Shown: in pieces, positions 1 to 8,492 of the stretch | How the letters are laid out: every line of letters begins with the position of its first letter | Position numbering within the stretch: position 1 is the stretch's first letter | Assembly (NCBI RefSeq): GCF_024228315.1 | Contig: NZ_CP100454.1 | Span: 1,302,001-1,366,000, forward strand | Source of the DNA: Halomarina pelagica | GTDB lineage: Archaea > Halobacteriota > Halobacteria > Halobacteriales > Haloarculaceae | Direction of reading: 5' to 3' | DNA length: 64,000 nt | Translations under genes and position numbers: made by a program | The notes under the pieces: model-generated | Database searches by the model: none | The model's input: the letters and a program-made list of their open reading frames with translations, nothing else | What the model was told of the DNA's origin: nothing

Positions 1-34
1 GGACGCTTTTCCCGGGGGGCATCCCAGAGAGACC

Positions 35-1231
35 GTGAGACGCGCGCGGCTGCCGACCCCTGCTGCGGTCCGCCAGCCCCGGGTGGCCGTCTTCCTGACG
101 GGCGTCGTCGCGGCGGTCGCCGTCGCCACCGGCGTCCTCGTCCTCGGCCTGCAGGTGCTCCTCGCGACGGAGATCCCGGTCCCGATCGTCGGGGCGGTCC
201 CGCGCGGCGTCAGCCTGACGGCGGCGTTCACCGGGACGCTAACGGGGTTCGCCCTCCTGTTGAGCGCGCGCGGACTGCGCGGGGGGAGCCGACTGGCCTG
301 GTACTCGGCGGTCGCCCTGCTCCCGCTCGTCGCGCTCCTCGGCGTGCTCCAGGCGACCCCCGTCTCGACGCCGGTGGTCGCCCTGTCGTTCGCGGCGCTG
401 GCGCTGCTCGTCGACACCCGGGCGGCGTTCTCGCGCCCGACGGACCTCACGCCGACGCAGCTCGCCGCCATCGGCGCGATCGTCGGTTCGCAGCTGTACG
501 GAACCGTCGGCGCGTACCTCCTGCGCGAGGACTTCACCGGTATCGAGACGCCCATACAGGCGTTCTACTTCTCGCTCGTCACCGCGAGCACGGTCGGCTA
601 CGGGGACGTCGCACCGACGAGCGACATCGCCCGCCTGTTCGCCGTGAGCGCCATCATTCTCGGGACGTCGAGCTTCGCCGCCGCCGCCGGCGCGCTGCTC
701 GTCCCCGCCGTCGAAGCCCGCTTCGAACGTACCCTCGGAACCATGACCGACAAGAGCCTCTCGCTGCTCGAACGCCACGTCATCGTCGTCGGCCACGGCG
801 ACCTGACCGAACCGATCCTGGAAGAACTCACCGACGAGGACGCCGACTTCGTCGTCGTCACCGAGGACCCCGACGCTGCGGGCGTCCTCCGCGACCGCGG
901 ACTCCTCGTTTACGTGGGCGACCCGAGCGACGAGGAACCGCTCCGGCGCGTCGGGATCGAGCGCGCCCGGGCCGTCGTCGCGGCGACCGAGGACGACGCG
1001 CGGGACGCGCTCGTCGTCCTCACCGCCCGCGAGCTGAACCCGGACGTCCGCATCGTCGCCGCCGCGACCGACCGCGAGAACGTGAAGAAGCTCCGGCGCG
1101 CCGGGGCCGACACGATCATCAGCCCCGCGGTCATCGGCGGGCACCTGCTCGTCCGGAGCGCGCTCGGCACAGGTGGCATGGAGGCGCTCGCGGACCGCCT
1201 GCTCGACGTCGACGACGCCCGCGACCTCTGA
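35..1231 (+). CDS. Two-TM-type potassium channel with cytoplasmic TrkA-N (RCK) domain
   Basis: Predicted ion channel that conducts K+ across the membrane and is gated by a cytoplasmic nucleotide-binding RCK domain. Hydrophobic segments fill roughly residues 17-125, with a further pair around the pore. The K+ selectivity filter TVGYGD is at residues 186-191. A Rossmann-type start (HVIVVGHGDL, about 248-257) opens the TrkA-N domain, which runs to about residue 375. The start is a GTG at 35, and the upstream region is cut by the window edge. At 398 aa it matches haloarchaeal channels with extra N-terminal helices. Substrate is inferred from the filter; the gating ligand cannot be read from sequence. 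Confidence 0.9.
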   Translation: MRRARLPTPAAVRQPRVAVFLTGVVAAVAVATGVLVLGLQVLLATEIPVPIVGAVPRGVSLTAAFTGTLTGFALLLSARGLRGGSRLAWYSAVALLPLVALLGVLQATPVSTPVVALSFAALALLVDTRAAFSRPTDLTPTQLAAIGAIVGSQLYGTVGAYLLREDFTGIETPIQAFYFSLVTASTVGYGDVAPTSDIARLFAVSAIILGTSSFAAAAGALLVPAVEARFERTLGTMTDKSLSLLERHVIVVGHGDLTEPILEELTDEDADFVVVTEDPDAAGVLRDRGLLVYVGDPSDEEPLRRVGIERARAVVAATEDDARDALVVLTARELNPDVRIVAAATDRENVKKLRRAGADTIISPAVIGGHLLVRSALGTGGMEALADRLLDVDDARDL

Positions 1232-1253
1232 CGCGACGGCGCGACGCGCCCCC

Positions 1254-1592
1254 TCAATCGCGGGCCGGGTCGCCCGGCGTCGCGTCGAGGGGTCGCTCGA
1301 GGTGCGCGTCGACGGTCGGGAGCGCCTCGATCGCCGTCGCAAGCGCCGTGGAGAGCGATCCCGTCGTCCCGAGGGTCGTCGCGACCTCGTGGTCGACCCA
1401 GCGGTCGCGGTCGGCGTCGTACGTCGTCGACTCGACGACCTCGACCGCGTACCCGACGTCGGCACCGTCGTAGCCGCCCGCGTACGGCACCGCCCCGATC
1501 TCGACCCGGCCGGTGTGGTGCATCAGTCGGACTTCCCGCGTCCCCGGCACCGCGCCGCGGAGAATCAACACCTCCCAACGGAACGCCGTCAT
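1254..1592 (-). CDS. Conserved haloarchaeal hypothetical protein, 112 aa
   Basis: I do not recognise a named family. It is a small soluble acidic protein without membrane segment, signal peptide or cysteines. It begins MTAFRWEVLILRG and has mixed beta-strand character in its first 50 residues, including a basic and hydrophobic MHHTGRVEIG stretch. The last third is acidic and Pro/Asp-rich. It converges with the K+ channel gene (22 bp between the stops) and is separated from the HPP-USP gene by about 100 bp, so it is probably its own transcription unit. Codon use is like that of the neighbours, which supports a real gene. Confidence 0.6.
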   Translation of the reverse strand: MTAFRWEVLILRGAVPGTREVRLMHHTGRVEIGAVPYAGGYDGADVGYAVEVVESTTYDADRDRWVDHEVATTLGTTGSLSTALATAIEALPTVDAHLERPLDATPGDPARD

Positions 1593-1692
1593 CGTCCGCC
1601 GACTCGGCGTCGGGAGTGTTCAATCCTATCGATGCTTGCGTCAGTTCAGGTGCGAAACAGTTCGCAACGATCGTCCGAGGGGGCCGTCGCGC

Positions 1693-3204
1693 TCAGAGGC
1701 GGTGGTTCCGATCGAGGATCGCCACGTCGCAGCCGAGGTCCCGGAGGCGCTCGAACGTCGGCCGCGAGACGAACCGGGAGGCCGCGCTCCGGTCCTGGCT
1801 CGCCCCGATGATGACGAGGTCGTAGGCGTCGGCGTTCGCGTCGAGGAACCGCTCGATGGGCGACCGCGAGACGCGCGTCTCGACGGTCGCGTCGACGGTC
1901 TCGACGATGTCCGCGAGCATCTGTTCGGCGCGACGGCGCTCTGCCTCCCGATCGATGCAGTGACAGACCGAGACGCGACCGGTGCGGCCGGCGAGGCGGG
2001 TGGCGAAGTCGACCATCTCGTGGGCGACGTCGCCGGTCTTGCGCACGGGGACGAGGATCCGCTTCCACGTGGTCCCGTCGAGCGAGCGGTGGACGAGCAC
2101 GTCCACGTCGCCGCGAAACAGCTCCCTGACGAACGGCGAGAGACGGCCGCTATCGGTCTCGTAGGGCGTGACGACGAGGTCGCAGTTCGTCTCGTGGGCG
2201 GTGGCGAGCGTCGTCGACGCGGGGTTCGGTCCCGCCTCGGCCACGACCACCTCGCACGGGACGCCGATCTTCGTCCGGATGCGCGCCGCCCGGGACTCGA
2301 GGTCGGTCGCGGCCGCGGCCGCGGCGCGACGCTGGATCTCGGAGCCGTCCTCGACGTCGTCCGCCACGTCCGGGGCCTCGGAGTCCGGCCGCGCGGTCGA
2401 GCCGCTGTCGGTCGTGACGGCGGCGGTCCGCGGTGCGTCGGCCGCGTCCTCGAGGTCGGTCTCCGTGACCAGGTCGAGCAGGACGACCTTCCCGGCCTCG
2501 TGGGCGGCGGCGAGGCGCGCGCCGAGCATGGCGGTCGCGTCGCAGTCCGGGCCGCGCATCGGGACGAGCACGTGGTCGTCGCCCTTCGTCGAGAGGTAGA
2601 GGTAGCGCGAGCGGGCGCTGTAGAAGTTCCGCCGCCAGACGACGAACGCGATCGCGATGAGCGTGCTCGACGCCAGGATGCTGACCACGTAGGCGAGCCG
2701 TCCGTCGAAGAGGTAGCGACCGCTCGCCGACCGCGGGACGTCGGCGATGAGGATCAGCAGCGCGCTGGAGAACGCGGACGGTTCCTCGACGTCGAACGCC
2801 CAGGTGACCGCGCCGGTGAGGAAGACGGCGAGCGCGGCGCTGCCGGCGTGGACGTCCATCGGATCGGCCGGGTACACGTACGTGCCGGCGACGAACGCCA
2901 CCCAGCCGCAGACGGCCCCCGCCGTCAGCCCCGCGACGAACCGAACCGGCGAGGAGTACTTCCCCCGCGGGTCGGCGAAGAGGGTGTACGTTCCGGCGGC
3001 GAGCGGCGGGAACAGCAGGAACGAGAAGCCCTCGAAGCTGTTCGACACCATCGTGACGAGGGCGATGAGGAGGGGGACGAGCAGCAGCGCCGACACGTGG
3101 ACGAGGTTGTGCGTCGCCTCGAGCCAGACGCGGAACTCGTGGAGTTCGCGGCGCTCCGCTCGCCGGAGTCGTCTGAATAGTCGGTACAACCGTTCCCCCT
3201 TCAC
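1693..3204 (-). CDS. HPP-family membrane protein fused to two universal stress protein domains
   Basis: The N-terminal part (about residues 30-185) has several hydrophobic helices and resembles the HPP family, with small-residue-rich helices followed by a PADPMDVHAG segment. After a short basic stretch the rest is cytoplasmic. A USP-like domain (about 205-355) is interrupted by an acidic/Ala-rich insert near 250-295. A second USP-like domain (about 360-500) includes VPVRKTGDVAH and ends near a GASQDRSAASR nucleotide-loop-like motif. The start is GTG at 3204. Function is unknown; HPP proteins of cyanobacteria have been linked to nitrite transport, and the USP tail suggests nucleotide or stress control. 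Transcribed alone. Confidence 0.8.
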   Translation of the reverse strand: MKGERLYRLFRRLRRAERRELHEFRVWLEATHNLVHVSALLLVPLLIALVTMVSNSFEGFSFLLFPPLAAGTYTLFADPRGKYSSPVRFVAGLTAGAVCGWVAFVAGTYVYPADPMDVHAGSAALAVFLTGAVTWAFDVEEPSAFSSALLILIADVPRSASGRYLFDGRLAYVVSILASSTLIAIAFVVWRRNFYSARSRYLYLSTKGDDHVLVPMRGPDCDATAMLGARLAAAHEAGKVVLLDLVTETDLEDAADAPRTAAVTTDSGSTARPDSEAPDVADDVEDGSEIQRRAAAAAATDLESRAARIRTKIGVPCEVVVAEAGPNPASTTLATAHETNCDLVVTPYETDSGRLSPFVRELFRGDVDVLVHRSLDGTTWKRILVPVRKTGDVAHEMVDFATRLAGRTGRVSVCHCIDREAERRRAEQMLADIVETVDATVETRVSRSPIERFLDANADAYDLVIIGASQDRSAASRFVSRPTFERLRDLGCDVAILDRNHRL

Positions 3205-3254
3205 GACAGTACATCGAACGAGGAGGGGTATTGGGCGTTTCGCCTACGACTCCG

Positions 3255-3989
3255 TCACAGCCTCGTCGCCGCCGTGAGCGCGATCTCGATGGCGCGCTCG
3301 ACGTTGTTCCGCGCCTTCTCCGGGAGTTCCTCGTCCTCGGTCTCGCCCTTCTGGGTACCCTCGACGAGGTTGCCGTCGACGGTGCAGATCGCCCCCGCGC
3401 GCAGGCCCTTCCGGCGGGCGAGCGTGAAGACGGCGGCGGCCTCCATCTCGACCGCGAGGAGGCCGGCCGCCTCCCAGTCGCGGACGAAGGCGTCGTCCTC
3501 GGCGTAGTACGCGTCGTCGGAGGCGATTGGGCCGACGTGGACCTGACCCACGCGCCCGCCGTCGATCTCGGCGCTCTCGACGAGCGCGGTCACCACGTCG
3601 TAGTCGGGGACGGCGGGGTACTCGACGGACTCGTATCGCTTCGTCGTCCCCTCGTTCTTCGCCGCGCCCGTGGCGACGACCATGTCGCCGATCTCGATGC
3701 CGCGCTGGAGCGCCCCCGTCGTGCCCACCCGGAGGAACGTCTCGACCCCGACGTTCGACAGTTCCTCGACGGCGATGGCGGCGGAGGGACAGCCGATACC
3801 GGTCGAGCAGATCGTGAGTTCGCGCCCCTCGAACGCGGCGTTGACGACCCGGTACTCGCGGTTCTCGGCGACGACCTCGCGCTCCTCGCACCGCGCGGCG
3901 ATGCGATCGACCCGACCGGGGTCGCCGGGGATGAGCGCGATGTCGGTCACGTCGCCCGGTTCGACGAGGAGGTGGGGCTGCTTGGCCAT
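3255..3989 (-). CDS. udp: Uridine phosphorylase (nucleoside phosphorylase family)
   Basis: Cleaves uridine, or a related nucleoside, with phosphate to give the base and ribose-1-phosphate in the cytoplasm. The PNP/UDP family phosphate-binding motif PGDPGR is at residues 21-26. The core continues through a CSTGIGCPS segment, an LRVGTTGAL strand (family R..T/S-G) and an EMEAAAVF motif that contacts ribose. Its 244 aa are typical for the family. It is 47 bp upstream of a small membrane protein and 590 bp from a PfkB-type sugar kinase on the same strand; deoC lies 2.5 kb away on the other strand. The grouping points to nucleoside salvage and pentose catabolism. The exact nucleoside is not fixed by sequence. 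Confidence 0.92.
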   Translation of the reverse strand: MAKQPHLLVEPGDVTDIALIPGDPGRVDRIAARCEEREVVAENREYRVVNAAFEGRELTICSTGIGCPSAAIAVEELSNVGVETFLRVGTTGALQRGIEIGDMVVATGAAKNEGTTKRYESVEYPAVPDYDVVTALVESAEIDGGRVGQVHVGPIASDDAYYAEDDAFVRDWEAAGLLAVEMEAAAVFTLARRKGLRAGAICTVDGNLVEGTQKGETEDEELPEKARNNVERAIEIALTAATRL

Positions 3990-4036
3990 ACCTGCGCCTC
4001 CGCGGCGCGAGGTAAAAGTGAGTCGGGTCGGGACCG

Positions 4037-4555
4037 TCAGGTCAGGAGGAGCACGCCGACCGGGAAGAGGAGCACCAGCGCGACGGCGTAGACGACGACG
4101 GAGATCGCCCAGTCGCCGCGGACGCGGCCGGCGTCGCCGTCGGTCCCCCCGCCGAAGCGCGGGTAGACGACGTAGCCGAAGAGCCAGTAGAGCGCGAGGA
4201 CGACGACGAGCGCCGCGACGGCGGCCGGGACGAGCGCCACGCCGAGGACGCTCGATCCCGGTGGGAGCACCGCCTCGGCGACGAGGAAGGCGATCGCGAA
4301 CAGCGCCCCGGCGAGGATCCCCGCCGTGTAGTGCGCCGAGAGCGCCTCGGTCTCCGTGAGGTCGTCGCGCGAGCGGCCGTAGAGGACCGACGCGGCGGCG
4401 AACGCGGGCGTCAGGCCCTCCGGGAGCCGCCGCATCACCGGACTCGCCACCAGCGCCGCGCCGAACCCCGCGAGCATCGCCACGGCGACGACGAGGAGGG
4501 GGGACGGCGCGGCCTGTAGTACCGTCATGACGGAAGCCGGGGACGGAGCCGGCAT
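4037..4555 (-). CDS. Small membrane protein with about four TM helices, unknown function
   Basis: A 172-aa protein with hydrophobic segments near residues 19-40, 82-104, 108-132 and 150-171. A charged loop between helices 1 and 2 contains RSRDDLTETEALSAHYTAG; a conserved-looking acidic loop after helix 3 is Gly/Asp-rich. No family is recognised with certainty. Two starts are possible: ATG at 4555, or the internal ATG at 4528, nine codons later; neither has a clear Shine-Dalgarno sequence. It sits between uridine phosphorylase and the PfkB kinase on the same strand with gaps of 47 and 25 bp, so it may be co-transcribed and could serve nucleoside uptake. That role is a guess. Confidence 0.6.
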   Translation of the reverse strand: MPAPSPASVMTVLQAAPSPLLVVAVAMLAGFGAALVASPVMRRLPEGLTPAFAAASVLYGRSRDDLTETEALSAHYTAGILAGALFAIAFLVAEAVLPPGSSVLGVALVPAAVAALVVVLALYWLFGYVVYPRFGGGTDGDAGRVRGDWAISVVVYAVALVLLFPVGVLLLT

Positions 4556-4580
4556 AGTAGTCTCGATCGCCCCCGTCGAG

Positions 4581-5441
4581 TCAGGCCGATCCGCAGCGCT
4601 CGGCGACGGCCGCCGGGTCGAGCGGCGGGCGCGCCCCGGGCGCGCCGGCGACGAGCGCGCCGCAGGCGTTGGCGACCGCGAGCGCCCGCTCGTAGCCGCC
4701 GCCGTCGACGAGCGTCGCGACGAACCCGGCGGCGAAGGCGTCGCCCGCGCCGGTCGAGTCGATCGCCTCGACGGCGTAGCCGGGGTGGGTGATCCGGCCC
4801 TCGGGCGTGTCGGCCGCCGCGCCGCCCGCGCCGCACTTCGTGACGACGACCCGACCCGGCGGGACCCGTTCCCCGATCACCTCGGCCTCGCGCTCGTTCA
4901 GGAAGACGACGTCCGCGAGCGCGAGCACCTCGTCGTCCGCTCGACCCTCGAGGCGGCGACCGGGGTCGAAGCTCACGCCCATGCCGGCCTCGCGGGCGCG
5001 CGCGGCGAGCCCCGCCGCCGTCGCGGAGTCCTGTCCGGTCAGGTGGAGGTGTTCCGCGCGCTCGAAGTAGTCGTCGGGGGCCGTCTCGACCGAGAACGCC
5101 TCGTTGACGCCCTCGGTGCCGAGGACGTACGTCTCGCCGTCGGGCGTGACCACGAGGTACTTCACGGCGGTCATCCCCCCCTCGACGACCCGGACGCCCC
5201 TCGCGTCGACGCCCGCCTCGCGGAGTTCTCGGCGGGCGTTCCGCCCCTCGTGATCGTCGGCGACCGCGCCGACGAGTCCCGAGGCCACGTCGAGGCTGGC
5301 GAGCGCGCAGGCGACGTTGGCGGCGCTCCCGCCCCCGCCCTCGCACCGATCGCCGATCCGGGCCTCGGCGTCCGGCGCGGGGAACGTATCGACGAAGAGG
5401 GTGACGTCCCAGTTGACGTGCCCGGCGCAGACGACGCGCAT
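4581..5441 (-). CDS. PfkB-family carbohydrate kinase, candidate ribose-1-phosphate kinase
   Basis: Phosphorylates a sugar or sugar phosphate with ATP. The N-terminal PfkB signature area is GGGGSAANVACALASL (about 35-50). The second PfkB signature DSTGAGDAF (229-237) carries the anion hole and catalytic Asp234. Length (286 aa) fits the ribokinase family. It is clustered with uridine phosphorylase. In haloarchaea a non-carboxylating pentose bisphosphate pathway has been described in which a PfkB enzyme phosphorylates ribose-1-phosphate released by nucleoside phosphorylase, so context supports that substrate. Ribokinase, nucleoside kinase and ketogluconate kinase activities remain alternatives that sequence alone does not exclude. 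Confidence 0.85.
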   Translation of the reverse strand: MRVVCAGHVNWDVTLFVDTFPAPDAEARIGDRCEGGGGSAANVACALASLDVASGLVGAVADDHEGRNARRELREAGVDARGVRVVEGGMTAVKYLVVTPDGETYVLGTEGVNEAFSVETAPDDYFERAEHLHLTGQDSATAAGLAARAREAGMGVSFDPGRRLEGRADDEVLALADVVFLNEREAEVIGERVPPGRVVVTKCGAGGAAADTPEGRITHPGYAVEAIDSTGAGDAFAAGFVATLVDGGGYERALAVANACGALVAGAPGARPPLDPAAVAERCGSA

Positions 5442-5487
5442 ACCACGAGGAAAGGGACGACGGGGGCAAAACCCTGCTGGCCCGGGA

Positions 5488-6405
5488 TCAGGGCGCGAGG
5501 AGCGGGAACGGGAGCGGGACGGCGGTCGCGGCGGACGGAACGGGAGCGACGGACGTGACGGAGACCACAGACGCGGCCGGCGCGACGGGATCGGCCATCG
5601 CGAACAGGACGAGGTTGTGCGCGCCGGGACCGAGCCCGACGGCGGTGACGCCCGCGAGCAGGAGGAAGCCCCACCTCGGGTCCTCCCGGACGTAGTCGGC
5701 GAGCACGGCGACGACGAACGTTCCGAGCAGGACCTTCACGAGGACGAACAGCCAGACCGATCCGACGTAGGGTTCGGTCGGCAGGGCCGCGCCGACCTCG
5801 ATGATCGCCTGCGAGAGCGGCGTCTGCTCGCCGAAGCCGAGCACGTCGATGCCGACGGCCGTCGAGACGCCGTCGAGAGTGTGCGCGAAGACGCCGAGGA
5901 AGCCGGCGGTGGCCGTCGTCCGCACCGCGCCGGGGCGCACTTCGCGGAGTCCGATCCAGGCGAGCCCGGCGACGACGGCCGAGAGGACGAGACCGACGGT
6001 CGGCCAGAGGAGTTGCGCCGGCGGGTTCGCGAACGCGACGACGAGCGACAGGCCGAGGACGGCGCTCATGGCTCCGAGGCCGGCGACGAGGAGGGCGACG
6101 GTACCGAATCGCGGGTCGTCGTTCGTCAGCGACGCGAGCGCCCAGACGTAGGCCATGACGGCGAACGTCGTCAGGTAGACCGTCGGGGAGCCGAACAGGG
6201 GCGCGAGGACGGCGGGGATCACCGCCACCTGATACAGCGCGTAGAGGCCCGCTCCCGTGACCATCCACGGCGCGAACGCGACGACCGTGACCTCCGTGAC
6301 GGCGGGGCGAGCGAGCGCGAGCGCGGCCAGCGCGAGCGCGACCGCACCCGCGACGAGCAGCAGATACGGTAGCGGTGGGACGGAGAACCCCGCCGGCAGT
6401 GGCAT
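5488..6405 (-). CDS. DUF63 family multi-pass membrane protein
   Basis: An archaeal integral membrane protein of unknown function, almost entirely hydrophobic over 305 aa with about eight or nine helices. Family-like features are an HTLDGVST motif near residue 187 in a helix, a DDPRFG loop, and a GLGPGAHN motif close to the C-terminal helix. DUF63 proteins are widespread in Euryarchaeota. It starts with ATG at 6405, divergent from deoC, and shares a 73 bp promoter region with it. The last 25 residues (Ala/Val/Pro) have low complexity. No catalytic function can be assigned. Confidence 0.82.
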   Translation of the reverse strand: MPLPAGFSVPPLPYLLLVAGAVALALAALALARPAVTEVTVVAFAPWMVTGAGLYALYQVAVIPAVLAPLFGSPTVYLTTFAVMAYVWALASLTNDDPRFGTVALLVAGLGAMSAVLGLSLVVAFANPPAQLLWPTVGLVLSAVVAGLAWIGLREVRPGAVRTTATAGFLGVFAHTLDGVSTAVGIDVLGFGEQTPLSQAIIEVGAALPTEPYVGSVWLFVLVKVLLGTFVVAVLADYVREDPRWGFLLLAGVTAVGLGPGAHNLVLFAMADPVAPAASVVSVTSVAPVPSAATAVPLPFPLLAP

Positions 6406-6435
6406 GTGAGGGAGACGGGGGCGAAGCCTCGAAAG

Positions 6436-6456
6436 TCTTTACAATCGGTTTTTGTA
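6436..6456 (+). promoter_or_regulatory. Candidate promoter of deoC
   Basis: An A/T-rich stretch (TCTTTACAAT followed by GTTTTTGTA) stands out in GC-rich DNA and lies 22-43 bp upstream of the deoC ATG, where an archaeal TATA box is expected. A GGAGGGGAGGGG purine run directly precedes the start codon and could act as ribosome binding site. Confidence 0.5.
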
Positions 6457-6478
6457 CCGCCGGTCGGAGGGGAGGGGT

Positions 6479-7117
6479 ATGGACCGCGAGGAGTTCGCCG
6501 CGCGAATCGATCACACCGTCCTCGGGCCGGAGACGACGCCCGCAGACGCAGAGCGCGTCGTCCGCGAGGCCGAGGAGCGGGGGATGAACGCCTGCATACC
6601 GCCGTGCTACGTCGCGGGGGTGGACGCGGAGGCGACGGTCGCCACCGTGATCGGCTTCCCGCACGGTCAGCACGCCACGGACGCGAAGCGCGACGAGGCC
6701 GAGACCGCCTGGCGCGACGGTGCCGACGAACTCGACCTCGTGATCAACGTCGGGCGGCTGAAGGCGGGCGACGACGCGGCCGTCCGCGACGAGATCGCCG
6801 AGGTGGTGGCGGCCACGCCCCTCCCGGTGAAGGTGATCGTCGAGACGGCGCTGCTCACCGACGACGAGAAGCGCCGCGCCTGCGCGGCGGCCCGCGACGC
6901 GGACGCCGCGATGGTGAAGACCTCGACGGGCTTCGCCGACGGCGGCGCGACCGTCGCGGACGTCGAACTCATGGCCGAGTACCTGCCCGTCAAGGCGAGC
7001 GGCGGGGTCGGGAGCTACGAGGAGGCGATGGCGATGATCGAGGCGGGCGCGGCGCGCATCGGGGCGTCGAGCGGCGTCGAGATTGTCGAGGGCTACCCGG
7101 CGGATCCGGCGGAGTAG
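6479..7117 (+). CDS. deoC: Deoxyribose-phosphate aldolase
   Basis: Cleaves 2-deoxyribose-5-phosphate to glyceraldehyde-3-phosphate and acetaldehyde in deoxynucleoside breakdown. The Schiff-base lysine lies in MVKTSTGF (Lys147), with the second family lysine in VKASGG (Lys172) and the Asp of LDLVINVG at 86. The 212-aa length is typical of archaeal DeoC. I chose the ATG at 6479 over an in-frame ATG at 6452 because a GGAGG-like ribosome binding site precedes it and family proteins begin at MDREEFA-like sequence. It works with the phosphorylase and kinase group encoded on the opposite strand at 3.2-5.4 kb. Confidence 0.95.
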   Translation: MDREEFAARIDHTVLGPETTPADAERVVREAEERGMNACIPPCYVAGVDAEATVATVIGFPHGQHATDAKRDEAETAWRDGADELDLVINVGRLKAGDDAAVRDEIAEVVAATPLPVKVIVETALLTDDEKRRACAAARDADAAMVKTSTGFADGGATVADVELMAEYLPVKASGGVGSYEEAMAMIEAGAARIGASSGVEIVEGYPADPAE

Positions 7118-7301
7118 ACGGCGTCGAGTGCGCGAGCCGCCACCGACAGCTCGCGGCGGCCCGCGGCGGCAGTGATCGGCGCGGTCCTCCGCGCCGGCGA
7201 ACGGTCGTCGCAGGACCCGAAAGCGGGCGGTCGTCGCGAGATCGTCCGGAGTTGCGCTCGCAGCCCTCGAATTTTTGCCCCGGAGTCGAGTAGACGCCGG
7301 C

Positions 7302-8429
7302 ATGTCGCGCCTGCCGCTGCCGTCCGACCGCTCGCGCGTCGCGTGGTGGCTCCTGACCGGCGCGCTGGCGGCGCTGTTGCTGTTCGCCGTGTTCAGCCTG
7401 ATCGGGACGGTCGTCCTCGGACTGTTCGTCTACTACGGGCTGCGGCCGGTCTGCCGTCGGCTCCGCTCCATCGTCGGCTCCAGGGGGGAGGCGGCGGCGC
7501 TGACCCTGCTCGCGGTCGCGCTGCCGGTGGCGGTGCTGCTGGCCTACGTCGGGGTCGCCGGCCTGCGCGAACTCGGGCCGCTGTTGCGGACCTACGGCTC
7601 GGTGCTCGAACCCTACCTGAACGTCTCGTCGCTCAAGTCCCACCCCCTCCGGACGCTGTCGCGGTTCCTCCGGAACCCCGGGACGCCCTCGCTCTCGCAG
7701 GTGCTCTCGGCGTGGGGGACGTTCGTCGGTCCAGTGCTGACGGGAGTGACGCACCTGTTCGTCGCCGTCACGCTCGCGTTCTTCCTGCTCAGGGACGACG
7801 TCCGCATCGCGCGGTGGTTCCGCTCCGAGATCGGGGACGCGGGGACCACCGCCTACGCCTACGCCACGGCGGTCGATCGCGACCTCGAGACCATCTACTT
7901 CAGCAACGTGCTCCTCGTCTTCCTCGTCGCGGGGCTCTCGCTGGTGACGTACCACGCGTACAACCTCGTCGCGCCCGCGAGCCTCGTCGTCCCCTTCCCG
8001 ACCGTCCTCGCGCTGCTGACCGGCGTGGCAAGTCTCATTCCTATCGTGGTCGGGAAGGTGGTGTACGTCCCGCTGACGGCCTACCTGGGGTGGAAGGCGG
8101 CCCGGATCGATCCGTCGCTGGTGATCTACCCGGCGGCCCTGTTCGCGGTGGCGCTGCTCGCGCTCGACCTGATCCCGCTCACGTTCCTGCTCCCGAAGCT
8201 GGCGGCGCGCAAGACCCACGTCGGCCTCGTGATGTTCGCCTACGTCGTCGGGACGATCCTGTTCGGCTGGTACGGGCTCTTCCTCGGTCCGCTGCTGGTG
8301 GTCCTCGGGATCCAGGTGGTCCGCGTCGTCTTCAGCGAGCTGATCCACGGGGAGCCGGTCACCCCGACCGTCCGCGCGGCCGGCGCGATGGGCTCCGAAC
8401 CCAAGGGCGACGCCGGGGAGTCGGACTAG
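7302..8429 (+). CDS. AI-2E family transporter (membrane permease)
   Basis: A polytopic membrane protein with about seven or eight helices: two at residues 15-45, one near 63-85, then a soluble loop (90-150) and a C-terminal group of helices from about 150. The C-terminal LFLGPLLVVLG segment is typical of the AI-2E/TqsA (UPF0118) family. Members export various substrates, including Na+/H+ exchange in some halophiles; the substrate here cannot be deduced. The ATG at 7302 is preferred to an in-frame start nine codons upstream, since it directly precedes the first hydrophobic helix. The 184 bp upstream of it contain no other gene. Confidence 0.85.
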   Translation: MSRLPLPSDRSRVAWWLLTGALAALLLFAVFSLIGTVVLGLFVYYGLRPVCRRLRSIVGSRGEAAALTLLAVALPVAVLLAYVGVAGLRELGPLLRTYGSVLEPYLNVSSLKSHPLRTLSRFLRNPGTPSLSQVLSAWGTFVGPVLTGVTHLFVAVTLAFFLLRDDVRIARWFRSEIGDAGTTAYAYATAVDRDLETIYFSNVLLVFLVAGLSLVTYHAYNLVAPASLVVPFPTVLALLTGVASLIPIVVGKVVYVPLTAYLGWKAARIDPSLVIYPAALFAVALLALDLIPLTFLLPKLAARKTHVGLVMFAYVVGTILFGWYGLFLGPLLVVLGIQVVRVVFSELIHGEPVTPTVRAAGAMGSEPKGDAGESD

Positions 8430-8492
8430 GCGGTGTCCGCGAAGCGTCGGCCTTTTGCTCGCTCGCGCCCCAGCACCGGACGGAGACACGAC

